Shown piece by piece: positions 8,453-15,937 of a DNA stretch of 30,660 nucleotides. The notes beneath the pieces were generated by a model. The model was not told the origin of the DNA and searched no databases. It worked only from the letters and a program-made list of their open reading frames with translations. A program made the position numbers and the translations under genes. Source of the stretch: CAYFIW01 sp964343265 (GTDB taxonomy: Bacteria > Chloroflexota > Dehalococcoidia > Lucifugimonadales > UBA826); the NCBI GenBank assembly GCA_964343265.1, contig CAYFIW010000019.1, positions 1-30,660 on the forward strand. The letters run 5' to 3'. Each line of letters starts with the position of its first letter. Position 1 is the first letter of the stretch.

Positions 8453-8549
8453 TAACCCGAATACAGGACAAGTCCTTTCGAAGATATCAGAATCTTCACA
8501 TCGAAATGATGGCTCAGTAATCCAAATAATTTAAGGAACTCCAACAATT

Positions 8550-9584
8550 CTATTTACCAACATCGTTGCCTTTCAATGCTAACTTTGCCTGCCATCCCAA
8601 AAAAACAAGCAATCCCACAACTAGAACACTAAGATAGGTTATCCCTCGATCACATAAAGCAACTGCGGCAGCCTCAGAACCATTCATGCCAATTGATAAC
8701 AGTGCCGCCATTCCTGGCTCAACTACCCCAACACCACCCGGCGTGGGCACAGTAGAAAAAACGGATGCTCCTAAAGCAGCAATCATAATTAATGCTAATT
8801 CTGTTTCAATCCCGAGAGAATTAATGACTAACCAAAGTCTCAATATTTCGATCCCCCAACCCAAAGCACCCAACATAATCAGAACGGTAAGACGATCAAA
8901 ACTACCAACCGTTCCTTCTTTAAAATTTACGGCATATCTAGATAATTTTTCAGGTAAAAATGAAATTAGCCAATTCCCTGCATAAAAAATAACCAACACC
9001 ACCAATGATAAGACAACCGACATAGCAAAAGCAGAAAGAACCAAAATTCGCGAAGTCGTGTCATCAATACTCGCAGTCAGTAATCCTCCACCAATTAACA
9101 ACAGAACAAACACTGTACTCATATCTAAGACTCTTTCTGCAAAGATAGTACCTAAACTCCAAGAAAACCCCGCCCGGGTTCTAGACCCAAAAGCATAGGC
9201 CCTGTACGCATCGCCCATGCGCAACCAAGCTATGGAGTTTACAAACCATCCATTCAGAATCAGAAGGGAACATTCATGTATCGGGGGCGTCCGAAAACTT
9301 AGTTCTGAATTTTCTACAAATTTTCTTGAAGCATTTAAGGCAAGAAGTCTCCATCGAATACCTCTAAATATGAAACTCACATAGTATAAAAAGAAAGCGC
9401 AGACATATGAGAATACATTCATCTCCCTTATATGCAAAAACATCTGTGACCAGTCCAAGTTGAATCTAGAGGCGAGAAAATATATCAGTACTCCACCTAT
9501 TAAAAACGACACCAAGGTTGGAAATGACAAAACCTTTTTCTTTATAGATATATCGTTTCCATCTCGTTGTGACTGAGATTTCAT
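8550..9584 (-). CDS. Flippase-like integral membrane protein (UPF0104 / lysylphosphatidylglycerol synthase TM family)
   Basis: A 344-residue membrane protein with about eight helices, of the family that includes AglD and the membrane half of MprF (TIGR00374-like). Signatures are the early FIFRGIRWRLL motif after the second helix and the C-terminal TVPTPGGVGVVEPGMAALL followed by ALCDRGITYL. Members are associated with translocating or modifying lipid-linked glycans or phospholipids; the exact role here is unknown. ATG 9584 overlaps the rsmG stop in an ATGA junction, so it is the second gene of a two-gene unit with translational coupling. The cytoplasmic N-terminus is basic. Family call is secure, function is inferred. 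Confidence 0.85.
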   Translation of the reverse strand: MKSQSQRDGNDISIKKKVLSFPTLVSFLIGGVLIYFLASRFNLDWSQMFLHIREMNVFSYVCAFFLYYVSFIFRGIRWRLLALNASRKFVENSELSFRTPPIHECSLLILNGWFVNSIAWLRMGDAYRAYAFGSRTRAGFSWSLGTIFAERVLDMSTVFVLLLIGGGLLTASIDDTTSRILVLSAFAMSVVLSLVVLVIFYAGNWLISFLPEKLSRYAVNFKEGTVGSFDRLTVLIMLGALGWGIEILRLWLVINSLGIETELALIMIAALGASVFSTVPTPGGVGVVEPGMAALLSIGMNGSEAAAVALCDRGITYLSVLVVGLLVFLGWQAKLALKGNDVGK

Positions 9585-10339
9585 TTTCCTCGCCCTCCAG
9601 ATAAAGGTCTCTTTAAAGGAATGCCTGGCCTCCGTGGAAACTTAGCTGGAGTTGGTAATACTTTTTTAAGAACTACTAAATACCCTTTCAAAAAACGATG
9701 AATCCCATTGCAGTCAATAACATCAACTACCTCCCCACCCAGTGCCGTAATTGCTTTTGACGAGGTTGCAATCTCAGATCCTACACTTTTCCCTTTCATA
9801 GCAATAACAAGTCCTCCTACTTTACAAAATGGAATTGTTAGCTCTGCCAAAACATTAAGCTTAGAAACTGCCCTTGCTAGCACCAAATCATAGGCACCTC
9901 TATGAGTATCATTTCTAGCCAGAATCTCCGCCCGTTCTGTCTCTACGCAAGTGAGATCCAAACCAAGGTGACAAACTGCACGTACTAAGAAATCGGTTTT
10001 TTTGTTGACTGAGTCAAGCAGCGTGAGCTGAATTTTGGGAAACAATATTTTGAGCGGTATTCCGGGAAATCCAGCTCCAGACCCGACATCCAAAACCTTC
10101 ACATCATTGTGATTTAACTGAGCCTCAAATGGATAGCCAAGCGAAATTGAAGCGGAATCCAGGTAATGTCTCTGTACTGACTCTTCCCAATCAGTAACCG
10201 CCGTCAAATTCAATTTGGAATTCCAATACGTAAGAAATTTGTGAAATCTAACAAAATCATTTGCGCCATCTTCCCCTATGCGGATCCCCATGTTTCCCAA
10301 GCTTTTCTTAAGATAATCCGTCTTTAAATTAGATTCCAA
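9581..10339 (-). CDS. rsmG: 16S rRNA (guanine-527-N7)-methyltransferase RsmG
   Basis: RsmG (GidB) methylates N7 of G527 in 16S rRNA using S-adenosylmethionine. The SAM-binding segment DVGSGAGFPGIPLKILFP is canonical, preceded by YWNSKLNLTAVTDWEE and RHYLDSAS, which match the family's N-terminal signature; LARAVSKL follows. The 252-residue length is slightly above usual because of a basic, proline-rich tail (PTPAKFPRRPGIPLKRP). The start is TTG 10339: it has AGAGG 6 bases upstream, and the residues from there to the internal ATG at 10291 align with the normal RsmG N-terminus, so the ATG would truncate it. It is followed with a 4-base overlap by the flippase-like gene. Confidence 0.94.
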   Translation of the reverse strand: MESNLKTDYLKKSLGNMGIRIGEDGANDFVRFHKFLTYWNSKLNLTAVTDWEESVQRHYLDSASISLGYPFEAQLNHNDVKVLDVGSGAGFPGIPLKILFPKIQLTLLDSVNKKTDFLVRAVCHLGLDLTCVETERAEILARNDTHRGAYDLVLARAVSKLNVLAELTIPFCKVGGLVIAMKGKSVGSEIATSSKAITALGGEVVDVIDCNGIHRFLKGYLVVLKKVLPTPAKFPRRPGIPLKRPLSGGRGK

Positions 10340-10740
10340 ACAACACCTCTAACATCAGCTAATTAGTAAAATTACTACATCAATCACATTTTTAGTGCGA
10401 AAAGTGAAAAACGATCGAAGATCCTCCTCATAAAATAACTACCGGACTATTGGAAAATATTTAATTTATACCGATGAGTATCGACTATATGGTTTGGTGC
10501 TGTTATCATCCCACAGTTACAATAATTTGGCTGCAAGTCACCTGTTGATATATTAGACAAATAGACTCGATGATGAGTCGTTTAGTTGGGTTTAAGATCG
10601 GGCCGAAGTAAAATTCGACTTTAACCACAGCTATTAATGCTATTCTGCTGCTCTTTATTGTGATAACGTTGTTCGCACATATATTTTAAACAAAATGGAA
10701 TCCCAGTCATGAAACTGGTCAAGGAGGCAGCTTACACGCC
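10340..10740. other. 401-bp divergent intergenic region
   Basis: This separates rsmG (-) from the surface-protein gene (+). I see no gene in it. It holds a small hairpin around 10565-10582 (GACTC-GATGAT-GAGTC), a plus-strand promoter candidate at 10658-10685 and a short stem just before the downstream Shine-Dalgarno (CCAGT-CATGAA-ACTGG near 10703-10718). The Shine-Dalgarno itself, AAGGAGG, is at 10721-10727. A 14-codon minus-strand frame starting near 10430 has no ribosome site and is not called. Confidence 0.6.
10658..10685 (+). promoter_or_regulatory. Candidate promoter of the surface-protein gene
   Basis: TTGTGA (10658-10663) and TATATT (10680-10685) are separated by 16 bases. Transcription from near 10692 would give a leader of about 50 bases containing a short hairpin and AAGGAGG, the strongest Shine-Dalgarno in the window, 13 bases before the ATG. 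Confidence 0.42.
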
Positions 10741-11868
10741 ATGTTCAGGACCAAGACATTAGCAATTCTGGCCCTCATGCTGTTTACGCTAGTTACGCCT
10801 GTAATGGCTACACACGCTGATGATGAGGCTGAGTCTGTTGGTACAGCGAGTGTACAAGATGATCAAGCGTCTAGTGACTCAATAGCTATATCACTCACCG
10901 GAATTCCAAAAGCATCAGATGGGACTAGCTATAACGCATATTTAGAATCTGGAGACGGATCGAACACTTTGAATCTAGGGACTGGTTCAGTGGAACTACC
11001 CGTAGTCCATGGTGTTATCCAAGGTACTGGTTCGTTGGAAATTACCTATGACAGTTCTTCAGCAGGGTATGACGGGAGCAATCTCTTAAGTAGCTTCAGT
11101 CGCGTCAAAATAACAGAGGAACCATCTGGCAAAGTTGTTTACAGTGATGCATTGCCAGGGGGAGCTGTATCAGAAATAAAGAGTCTACTCGACGATGTCG
11201 TAGCTTTGAATTCAGCTATCGATTCAGCGATATCTTCTGCAAATTCAGCAAGCACTGCTTCAGATACGGCAGGGATAAACGACGAAATTAATCTGGTTAT
11301 CAGCTCAATAGATAACATTGTAGACTTGTCAGGTCAGATTAATGCGCATGCAATTGCTGCAGGTGAGGCTGGACCTGACGAAAGTGGCATTGTTGATAAC
11401 GTATCTGGAATAGAGGCAATAACTTCAAATATAAGCGCATGGTCATCTTCTGCGAAGAAAACTGCAGAAGAAGACATACTGCCTCAAAGCAGTTCAGCAG
11501 TGGCCCAGATTTTCGTTTCAAATGTAATAAACCAACTGTCGGCCGCTAGAAATGGGTGGGATGCCGACAACAGTGGTGTGATCGACGCAACTACAGGTGA
11601 AGGTGGTGGAACTCAGGCATACGCCGTAGGTCAATCCATGGCGTCATTCACTCTCACAGCTAGCGGTCTGCCAGGTGCCGAGGAAACCTCAGAGGAATCC
11701 ACGAAACCTGTCGAGACAGGCGCGAGTGGACATGTACTTGATTCCTTGGGTTTACCTAGTGTGGGTGAAAAGATACTTTCAAATCTAATGGCTATTTCTG
11801 CCTTGTTTGGTGTCCTATTTGTAGCAGGTGGAGCAACTTTGATCTCGCGGAGTAGGCAATCCAAATAG
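10741..11868 (+). CDS. Secreted, C-terminally anchored protein with an RskA-like beta domain and a calcium-loop motif
   Basis: A 375-residue acidic, serine-rich extracytoplasmic protein of unknown function. A signal peptide spans about residues 1-26 (hydrophobic core LAILALMLFTLVTP, cleavage near VMATHA). Residues 47-140 resemble the extracellular domain of anti-sigma-K (RskA) proteins: LTGIPKASDGTSYNAYL, a strand-rich middle, then SFSRVKITEEPSGKVVYS. A helical, low-complexity region follows (145-270) and then an EF-hand-like loop DADNSGVID (274-282). A single membrane helix (about 348-368) with a basic tail SRSRQSK ends the protein, giving a type I topology facing outward. There is no sigma factor gene next door and no cytoplasmic anti-sigma helix, so it is not a real anti-sigma factor. 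It stands alone with its own promoter and a possible terminator. Confidence 0.75.
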   Translation: MFRTKTLAILALMLFTLVTPVMATHADDEAESVGTASVQDDQASSDSIAISLTGIPKASDGTSYNAYLESGDGSNTLNLGTGSVELPVVHGVIQGTGSLEITYDSSSAGYDGSNLLSSFSRVKITEEPSGKVVYSDALPGGAVSEIKSLLDDVVALNSAIDSAISSANSASTASDTAGINDEINLVISSIDNIVDLSGQINAHAIAAGEAGPDESGIVDNVSGIEAITSNISAWSSSAKKTAEEDILPQSSSAVAQIFVSNVINQLSAARNGWDADNSGVIDATTGEGGGTQAYAVGQSMASFTLTASGLPGAEETSEESTKPVETGASGHVLDSLGLPSVGEKILSNLMAISALFGVLFVAGGATLISRSRQSK

Positions 11869-11919
11869 TAGGTTTGTATAAATCTCTAAAAAAAGTGGTT
11901 GAAGAGAGACCAATTTGGG

Positions 11920-11940
11920 AACTTCAGAGGAAGTTTTTTT
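11920..11940 (+). terminator. Possible rho-independent terminator after the surface-protein gene
   Basis: The stem AACTTC/GAAGTT with an AGAG loop is followed by a run of T residues, 52 bp past the stop codon. The stem is only six pairs and AT-rich, so it is of moderate strength. It overlaps the presumed start of the monooxygenase remnant. Confidence 0.45.
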
Positions 11941-12430
11941 AGGCTGCGACTTTGATTATGATGCTGTCGTAATTGGGTTCGGCAATGTCGGCCTATACCA
12001 CTTGCACCGCCTTCGAAAATCCGGAAGCGAATTCTGTGCTCTTGAAAGCGGCACAGGACTTGGGAGAACATGGTATTGTAACCATTATCCCGGAGCCCGT
12101 TTTGATTCTGAAAGTTATTCTTATGCCTGTTCCTATTCTCAAGAGCTACTTGATGAGTGGGACTGGTCAGATCATTTCGCGTCACAACCAGAGATTCTTA
12201 GATATCTGCAATATGTCTCTGACAAGTTCGACTTGGTAAATGATATCCAATTCTCAAGCGCGGTGAAAAGTTGAGACAAGCATATCAAAAAAAAGTAAAG
12301 GCCTGTTATCAAATCAGATTGATTTTTGGACGACCGGCATCAACAGCAACATTGAGGAGAAACAGGCACTCATATTAGGGTTGCGTTACAACGGAAGTGT
12401 CCAGTCATATCGGAGCCGTTGTGACGCTGT

Positions 12431-12530
12431 NNNNNNNNNNNNNNNNNNNNNNNNNNNNNNNNNNNNNNNNNNNNNNNNNNNNNNNNNNNNNNNNNNNNNN
12501 NNNNNNNNNNNNNNNNNNNNNNNNNNNNNN
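12431..12530. other. Assembly gap (100 N) with duplicated 13-base flanks
   Basis: Exactly 100 N. The 13 bases before it (12418-12430, GTTGTGACGCTGT) are repeated directly after it (12531-12543). Collapsing the repeat yields an uninterrupted reading frame for the monooxygenase C-terminus, so the true gap length is probably zero. Confidence 0.9.
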
Positions 12531-12620
12531 GTTGTGACGCTGTAGATGCGAGTGGGTATGAGGAATTACACCTGTCATAAGAATATATACACAATTAGTT
12601 TCGGAAATTAATAAAGTAAG

Positions 12621-13367
12621 TTGACAAGTCTCTTCAATCGAATTCAAGAGCGTGCACCCACAATGGGTTTGCACTCTCTTTTTATTTGCCTAATCATATT
12701 TATTGTAATTTCATGTAACTCCGAAGATTCAAATCCAACACCGAAAATTATAGATAGTCCAACTCAAATTAATTTCGAGTACACCCTAGAGCAAGTCGGT
12801 ATTTCAATGTCTAATCTAGAATCGTTTAAGTTTTATTTGTATCACAAAAACGGAGATGGATCTCCTCTCGACGGATTAATTCTCACAGAAGCAACTGGCC
12901 TCATAGAGAAACCAGGAAATATCTCGGTAGAAGCCAACCTACTTCTTGGAAACTTGCTCGTTAAAAGTGGAATTATATATATAGATAATAATTCATTTAT
13001 ATTGAATCCCTTGACTAAGACATGGGAGAATCTGGATTCTGAAATAGGCCTGTTGAATTTTTTTAGCCCTGAAACTGGAATACAATCAATTATTGCTGGT
13101 TTTTCGAATCCTGTGTTGGTAATGGAAAATGATGAATCATTGACCATAAAGGGCATTGTCCCTGCAAAATCCCTCTCCTCAATAGTAGGTGAGACCACAG
13201 ACAATAACGTAACAGCTGAAATCACTATACTTAAAAAGACTCATCTGATGATCAAAGCAAAGATATCAGGCCGTCTTACTAAACTTGATTCAGAGGGTCT
13301 CGTTAGATTAATCGAAATATCTAAGTTTAATCAAACTTTTAACATAGCTGCGCCGCCCGAAAGTTAA
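12621..13367 (+). CDS. LppX/LprAFG-like lipoprotein
   Basis: A 248-residue exported lipoprotein. The hydrophobic segment LFICLIIFIVIS ends in a lipobox cysteine (Cys32, IVISC), followed by a polar linker. The mature domain, with repeated amphipathic strands and short helices (for example GPLEKPG-like GLIEKPGNISVEANLL and TGIQSIIAGFSNP), matches the LppX/LprG fold that binds lipids in a hydrophobic cavity. Such proteins in actinobacteria work with an adjacent MFS exporter, and here a DHA2-type MFS gene starts 24 bp downstream, so the pair probably exports or relocates a lipid or hydrophobic compound. Start is either TTG 12621 (gives a basic n-region) or ATG 12663 (gives a short signal peptide without a positive charge); neither has a strong Shine-Dalgarno. 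Confidence 0.72.
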   Translation: MTSLFNRIQERAPTMGLHSLFICLIIFIVISCNSEDSNPTPKIIDSPTQINFEYTLEQVGISMSNLESFKFYLYHKNGDGSPLDGLILTEATGLIEKPGNISVEANLLLGNLLVKSGIIYIDNNSFILNPLTKTWENLDSEIGLLNFFSPETGIQSIIAGFSNPVLVMENDESLTIKGIVPAKSLSSIVGETTDNNVTAEITILKKTHLMIKAKISGRLTKLDSEGLVRLIEISKFNQTFNIAAPPES

Positions 13368-13391
13368 GCATGATTAAGGTTTCAATCCAAA

Positions 13392-14912
13392 TTGCATAGC
13401 AGAAACATATCTCTGATACCTATATTAGCTGGAGTATTTTTTGCGGCTGACGATCAAACCGTTGTAGTAACCATACTGCCTCAAATCATGTCTGACCTTA
13501 GGGTCGAAATTACGGAATTACATAGAGCCGCATGGACGGTCACAGGCTATCTTCTGGGTTACGTAGCAATCATGCCTGTAATGGGCGGGATATCAGATAT
13601 TATTGGAAGACGAACTATCTACACTTGGGCCCTAATAATTTTTTCACTAGGTTCGGTTGGTACAGCTCTAACTGGGTCACTAAACCCATTACTTGAATGG
13701 CAAATATTCAGTGATAATAGTGTCACAGAATCATTAGTAAATACAACTACCACACTCGAATGGGTTGTTATTACAAGAATAATTCAAGCGATAGGTGCTG
13801 GAGCCTTGGTACCAATTTCAATTGCGATGATAGGAGACCTATTTAAGGACAACGAAAGAAGTTTACCATTAGGACTTGTGGGCGCTGCAGCGGAGTCAGG
13901 AGCCGTAATAGGCCCTCTCTGGGGAGGAGTTATAACCCAATTCCTGTCGTGGCAATGGGTGTTTTGGTTGAACATCCCGATTTCTATACTGGTGATAATT
14001 ACTATGAGCCTAACTGTCCCTAAGACAATAGGGACAAATAGGAAAATTGATTATTTAGGTTCGATTCTAATAGTCTCCGGATTGTGTATCGTAACCTTAG
14101 CATTTACAGAAATCGGCCGGTCTATGTTAAATATGACAATGTTATCTGGGTTAGGCATTGGGTTGTTCTTTATATACGCCATGTACGCATCAAAAAACTC
14201 AAATTCCGTTATACCAATTTCACTATTTAAAAACCTAGGCTTTGTTACCGCGAACATTGTCCATCTTTTATACGGAGCCGCATTAATTATTACGTTAGTG
14301 ACAATTCCATTGATGGCCAACACCGTATTACAGGGATCACCCTTAGACGGTGGGTTAATGCTGGGTCGTCTAACCATAGCTATTCCAGTTGGGGCAGTCG
14401 TAGGTAGTTTAATATGCCGAACCTATGACGTGCGATTAATAGCAATACCCGGCATGTTACTTTGCACAATGTCACTTATAGCTATGTCTACATGGGACGA
14501 AAAAATTGCTGATCCATGGATGACGTTACATCTAATCTCAGGTGGTTTTGGATTCGGATTACTGATAACTCCCATTACGTTAACTGCCATTAATTCAGCA
14601 TCGTACACCATGAAGGGAGCTGCAGCAGGCATCATATCTGCCTCGAGATTTGCTGGAATGACTCTAGGTATCGCAGGATTAGCGGCATGGGGAGCCGGTA
14701 AATTTTCAGAACTATTATCCGGTATCAGACTACCCTTACCAATAAAAGGGGAAACATCCGTTCAGGTAGCCGAAAAAAATCTACAGTTCCAAAATGAACT
14801 CACATCAGCAGGAGTAAATCTATTTAGCGATTTCTACATCTTGGCTGCTATTATTTGTTTACTTTGCGCGGTAATCAGTACATTTATGGTTTGTAACCGA
14901 ATCAATTCATAA
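13392..14912 (+). CDS. MFS exporter, DHA2 (EmrB/QacA) family
   Basis: A 506-residue permease with about 14 membrane helices. It carries the first-helix DHA2 signature in the form DDQTVVVTILPQIMSDL, the loop GGISDIIGRRTIY (motif A) and the helix-5 motif GAAAESGAVIGPLWGGV (motif C, antiporter type). The family exports drugs or lipids in exchange for protons; homologues next to LprG-like lipoproteins export triacylglycerol or drugs in actinobacteria. An unusually long, Thr/Ser-rich extracytoplasmic loop (NPLLEWQIFSDNSVTES) lies between helices 3 and 4. The start is TTG 13392; the upstream frame closes at TGA 13371-13373, and the ATG at 13370 is in another frame. The 3' end runs to 14912 and overlaps the convergent SDR stop at 14902. 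Confidence 0.88.
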   Translation: MHSRNISLIPILAGVFFAADDQTVVVTILPQIMSDLRVEITELHRAAWTVTGYLLGYVAIMPVMGGISDIIGRRTIYTWALIIFSLGSVGTALTGSLNPLLEWQIFSDNSVTESLVNTTTTLEWVVITRIIQAIGAGALVPISIAMIGDLFKDNERSLPLGLVGAAAESGAVIGPLWGGVITQFLSWQWVFWLNIPISILVIITMSLTVPKTIGTNRKIDYLGSILIVSGLCIVTLAFTEIGRSMLNMTMLSGLGIGLFFIYAMYASKNSNSVIPISLFKNLGFVTANIVHLLYGAALIITLVTIPLMANTVLQGSPLDGGLMLGRLTIAIPVGAVVGSLICRTYDVRLIAIPGMLLCTMSLIAMSTWDEKIADPWMTLHLISGGFGFGLLITPITLTAINSASYTMKGAAAGIISASRFAGMTLGIAGLAAWGAGKFSELLSGIRLPLPIKGETSVQVAEKNLQFQNELTSAGVNLFSDFYILAAIICLLCAVISTFMVCNRINS

Positions 14913-14960
14913 ACCGTCCGCCGTCGACATTAATAGATTGTCCTGTGACATTACTCGATA

Positions 14961-15060
14961 NNNNNNNNNNNNNNNNNNNNNNNNNNNNNNNNNNNNNNNN
15001 NNNNNNNNNNNNNNNNNNNNNNNNNNNNNNNNNNNNNNNNNNNNNNNNNNNNNNNNNNNN
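14961..15060. other. Assembly gap (100 N) with duplicated 55-base flanks
   Basis: Exactly 100 N. The 55 bases before it (14906-14960) are identical to the 55 bases after it (15061-15115). This is what results when two contigs sharing a k-mer-length overlap are scaffolded with a fixed N spacer instead of merged. Merging them yields a normal SDR C-terminus. Confidence 0.95.
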
Positions 15061-15866
15061 TTCATAAACCGTCCGCCGTCGACATTAATAGATTGTCCTG
15101 TGACATTACTCGATAAATCTGAAGCTAGAAAAACCGCCATATTACCTATATCTAGGGGCGTTTGTTCTTTTTTCATTGGTACGGATTTATCCACAGTTTT
15201 TTCGAAATATTCCCGTCCACTCAACGACTTAAACTCAGGGGATGATTCTGGAAACTTCAAGCGTTTTCTTGATATGGCCTCCCACATTGGAGTCCATAAT
15301 AACCCTGGACATATTGCGTTAACATTTATATCAAATGGAGCTAACTGGAGTGCATTAGACTGAGTCCAACTAACCACCGCAGATTTTGTAGTACTGTAGT
15401 GCGGTATGTCAGGGCTCCCTTGTCTTGCAGCCACAGATGCAATGTTCACAATCTTCCCATACCGACGACTCTTCATGTGATCGCCTACTTCTTGACTAAC
15501 TCTAACGACTCCTCTCACATTTACTTCATAAACCTCTTGCCAATCTTCATCACTTGAAATTTCTCGTTCCCACCACTCTCCAGATCCAATAATACCTGCG
15601 TTATTAATAAGTATGTCAATCGCATTATGGGAATTAATCACATATTCCACTGCTTTTGAAACAGATTCCTTTTCAGTAACATCTATGTGTGCGTAAGAAA
15701 ATTTACCAATACCTTTCAGGTTATCAGCGACCAATTTGGCTGAGTCAATATTTATATCGGATACAACTACGTTTGCACCAACCAGAGCAAATACTTCGCT
15801 TATACCCTTACCTATACCACTCCCACCACCTGTTATAAAAACATTTTTTCCAGTTAGATCAATCAT
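15061..15866 (-). CDS. SDR family oxidoreductase (3' end completed across an artificial gap)
   Basis: A classical short-chain dehydrogenase/reductase. Present are the cofactor motif TGGGSGIG (12-19), Asp37 at the end of beta-2 (suggesting NAD preference), NNAG (88-91) and the catalytic Ser144, Tyr157, Lys161 (YSTTK). The C-terminus is the usual INVDGGRFM. On this contig the frame runs into the N block at 15061. If the 55-base flanking duplication is merged, the last codons come from 14905-14902 and read Asn-stop after GGRFM, giving 269 residues, the normal length for the family. Any longer translation through the N block is an artefact. It converges with the DHA2 transporter, overlapping its 3' end by about 11 bases. 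An insertion around 195-225 (KRLKFPESSPEFKSL) is somewhat longer than average. Substrate unknown. Confidence 0.87.
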
Positions 15867-15937
15867 CTATTAAGACCTTCAAATACAATGTCTCAAATAT
15901 GTAGTAACCAACATATCCGTGACAGAAAAAAAATGAT

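Larger units (their letters stand above)
11915..12580 (+). pseudogene. Internally deleted Baeyer-Villiger monooxygenase (flavin-containing) remnant
   Basis: Two pieces of one enzyme remain. 11915-12274 encodes about 119 N-terminal residues: FAD-binding DAVVIGFGNVGLYHLHRL, then GTGLGRTWYCNHYPGARFDS and PEILRYLQYVSDKFDL, all close to the start of Baeyer-Villiger monooxygenases, ending at a TGA. In another frame, about 12288-12580 encodes a C-terminus like the same family: NQIDFWTTGINSNIEEKQ, LRYNGSVQSYRSRCDAV and, across the N run, DASGYEELHLS followed by TAA. Intact enzymes have about 500-550 residues, so the NADPH domain and most of the FAD domain (roughly 350-380 residues) are gone. The apparent start is a TTG lying in a terminator-like hairpin with no clear ribosome site. 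It is almost certainly non-functional. The N run interrupts the C-terminal piece, but joining the 13-base flanking overlap restores its frame. Confidence 0.8.

Noticed and set aside
10400..10440. 14-codon minus-strand ORF upstream of rsmG as a leader peptide
   Set aside because: No Shine-Dalgarno before its ATG and no attenuator structure between it and rsmG.
12272..12274. TGA ending the monooxygenase N-terminal piece as a second Sec codon
   Set aside because: The codons after it do not continue the family sequence in that frame, there is no Cys-equivalent site there, and the C-terminal remnant is in another frame; a deletion explains it.
14907..15060. SDR reading frame continued through the N run (319 aa)
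   Set aside because: The tail after the N block is the duplicated contig end read in the wrong frame; merging the 55-base overlap gives the normal end.
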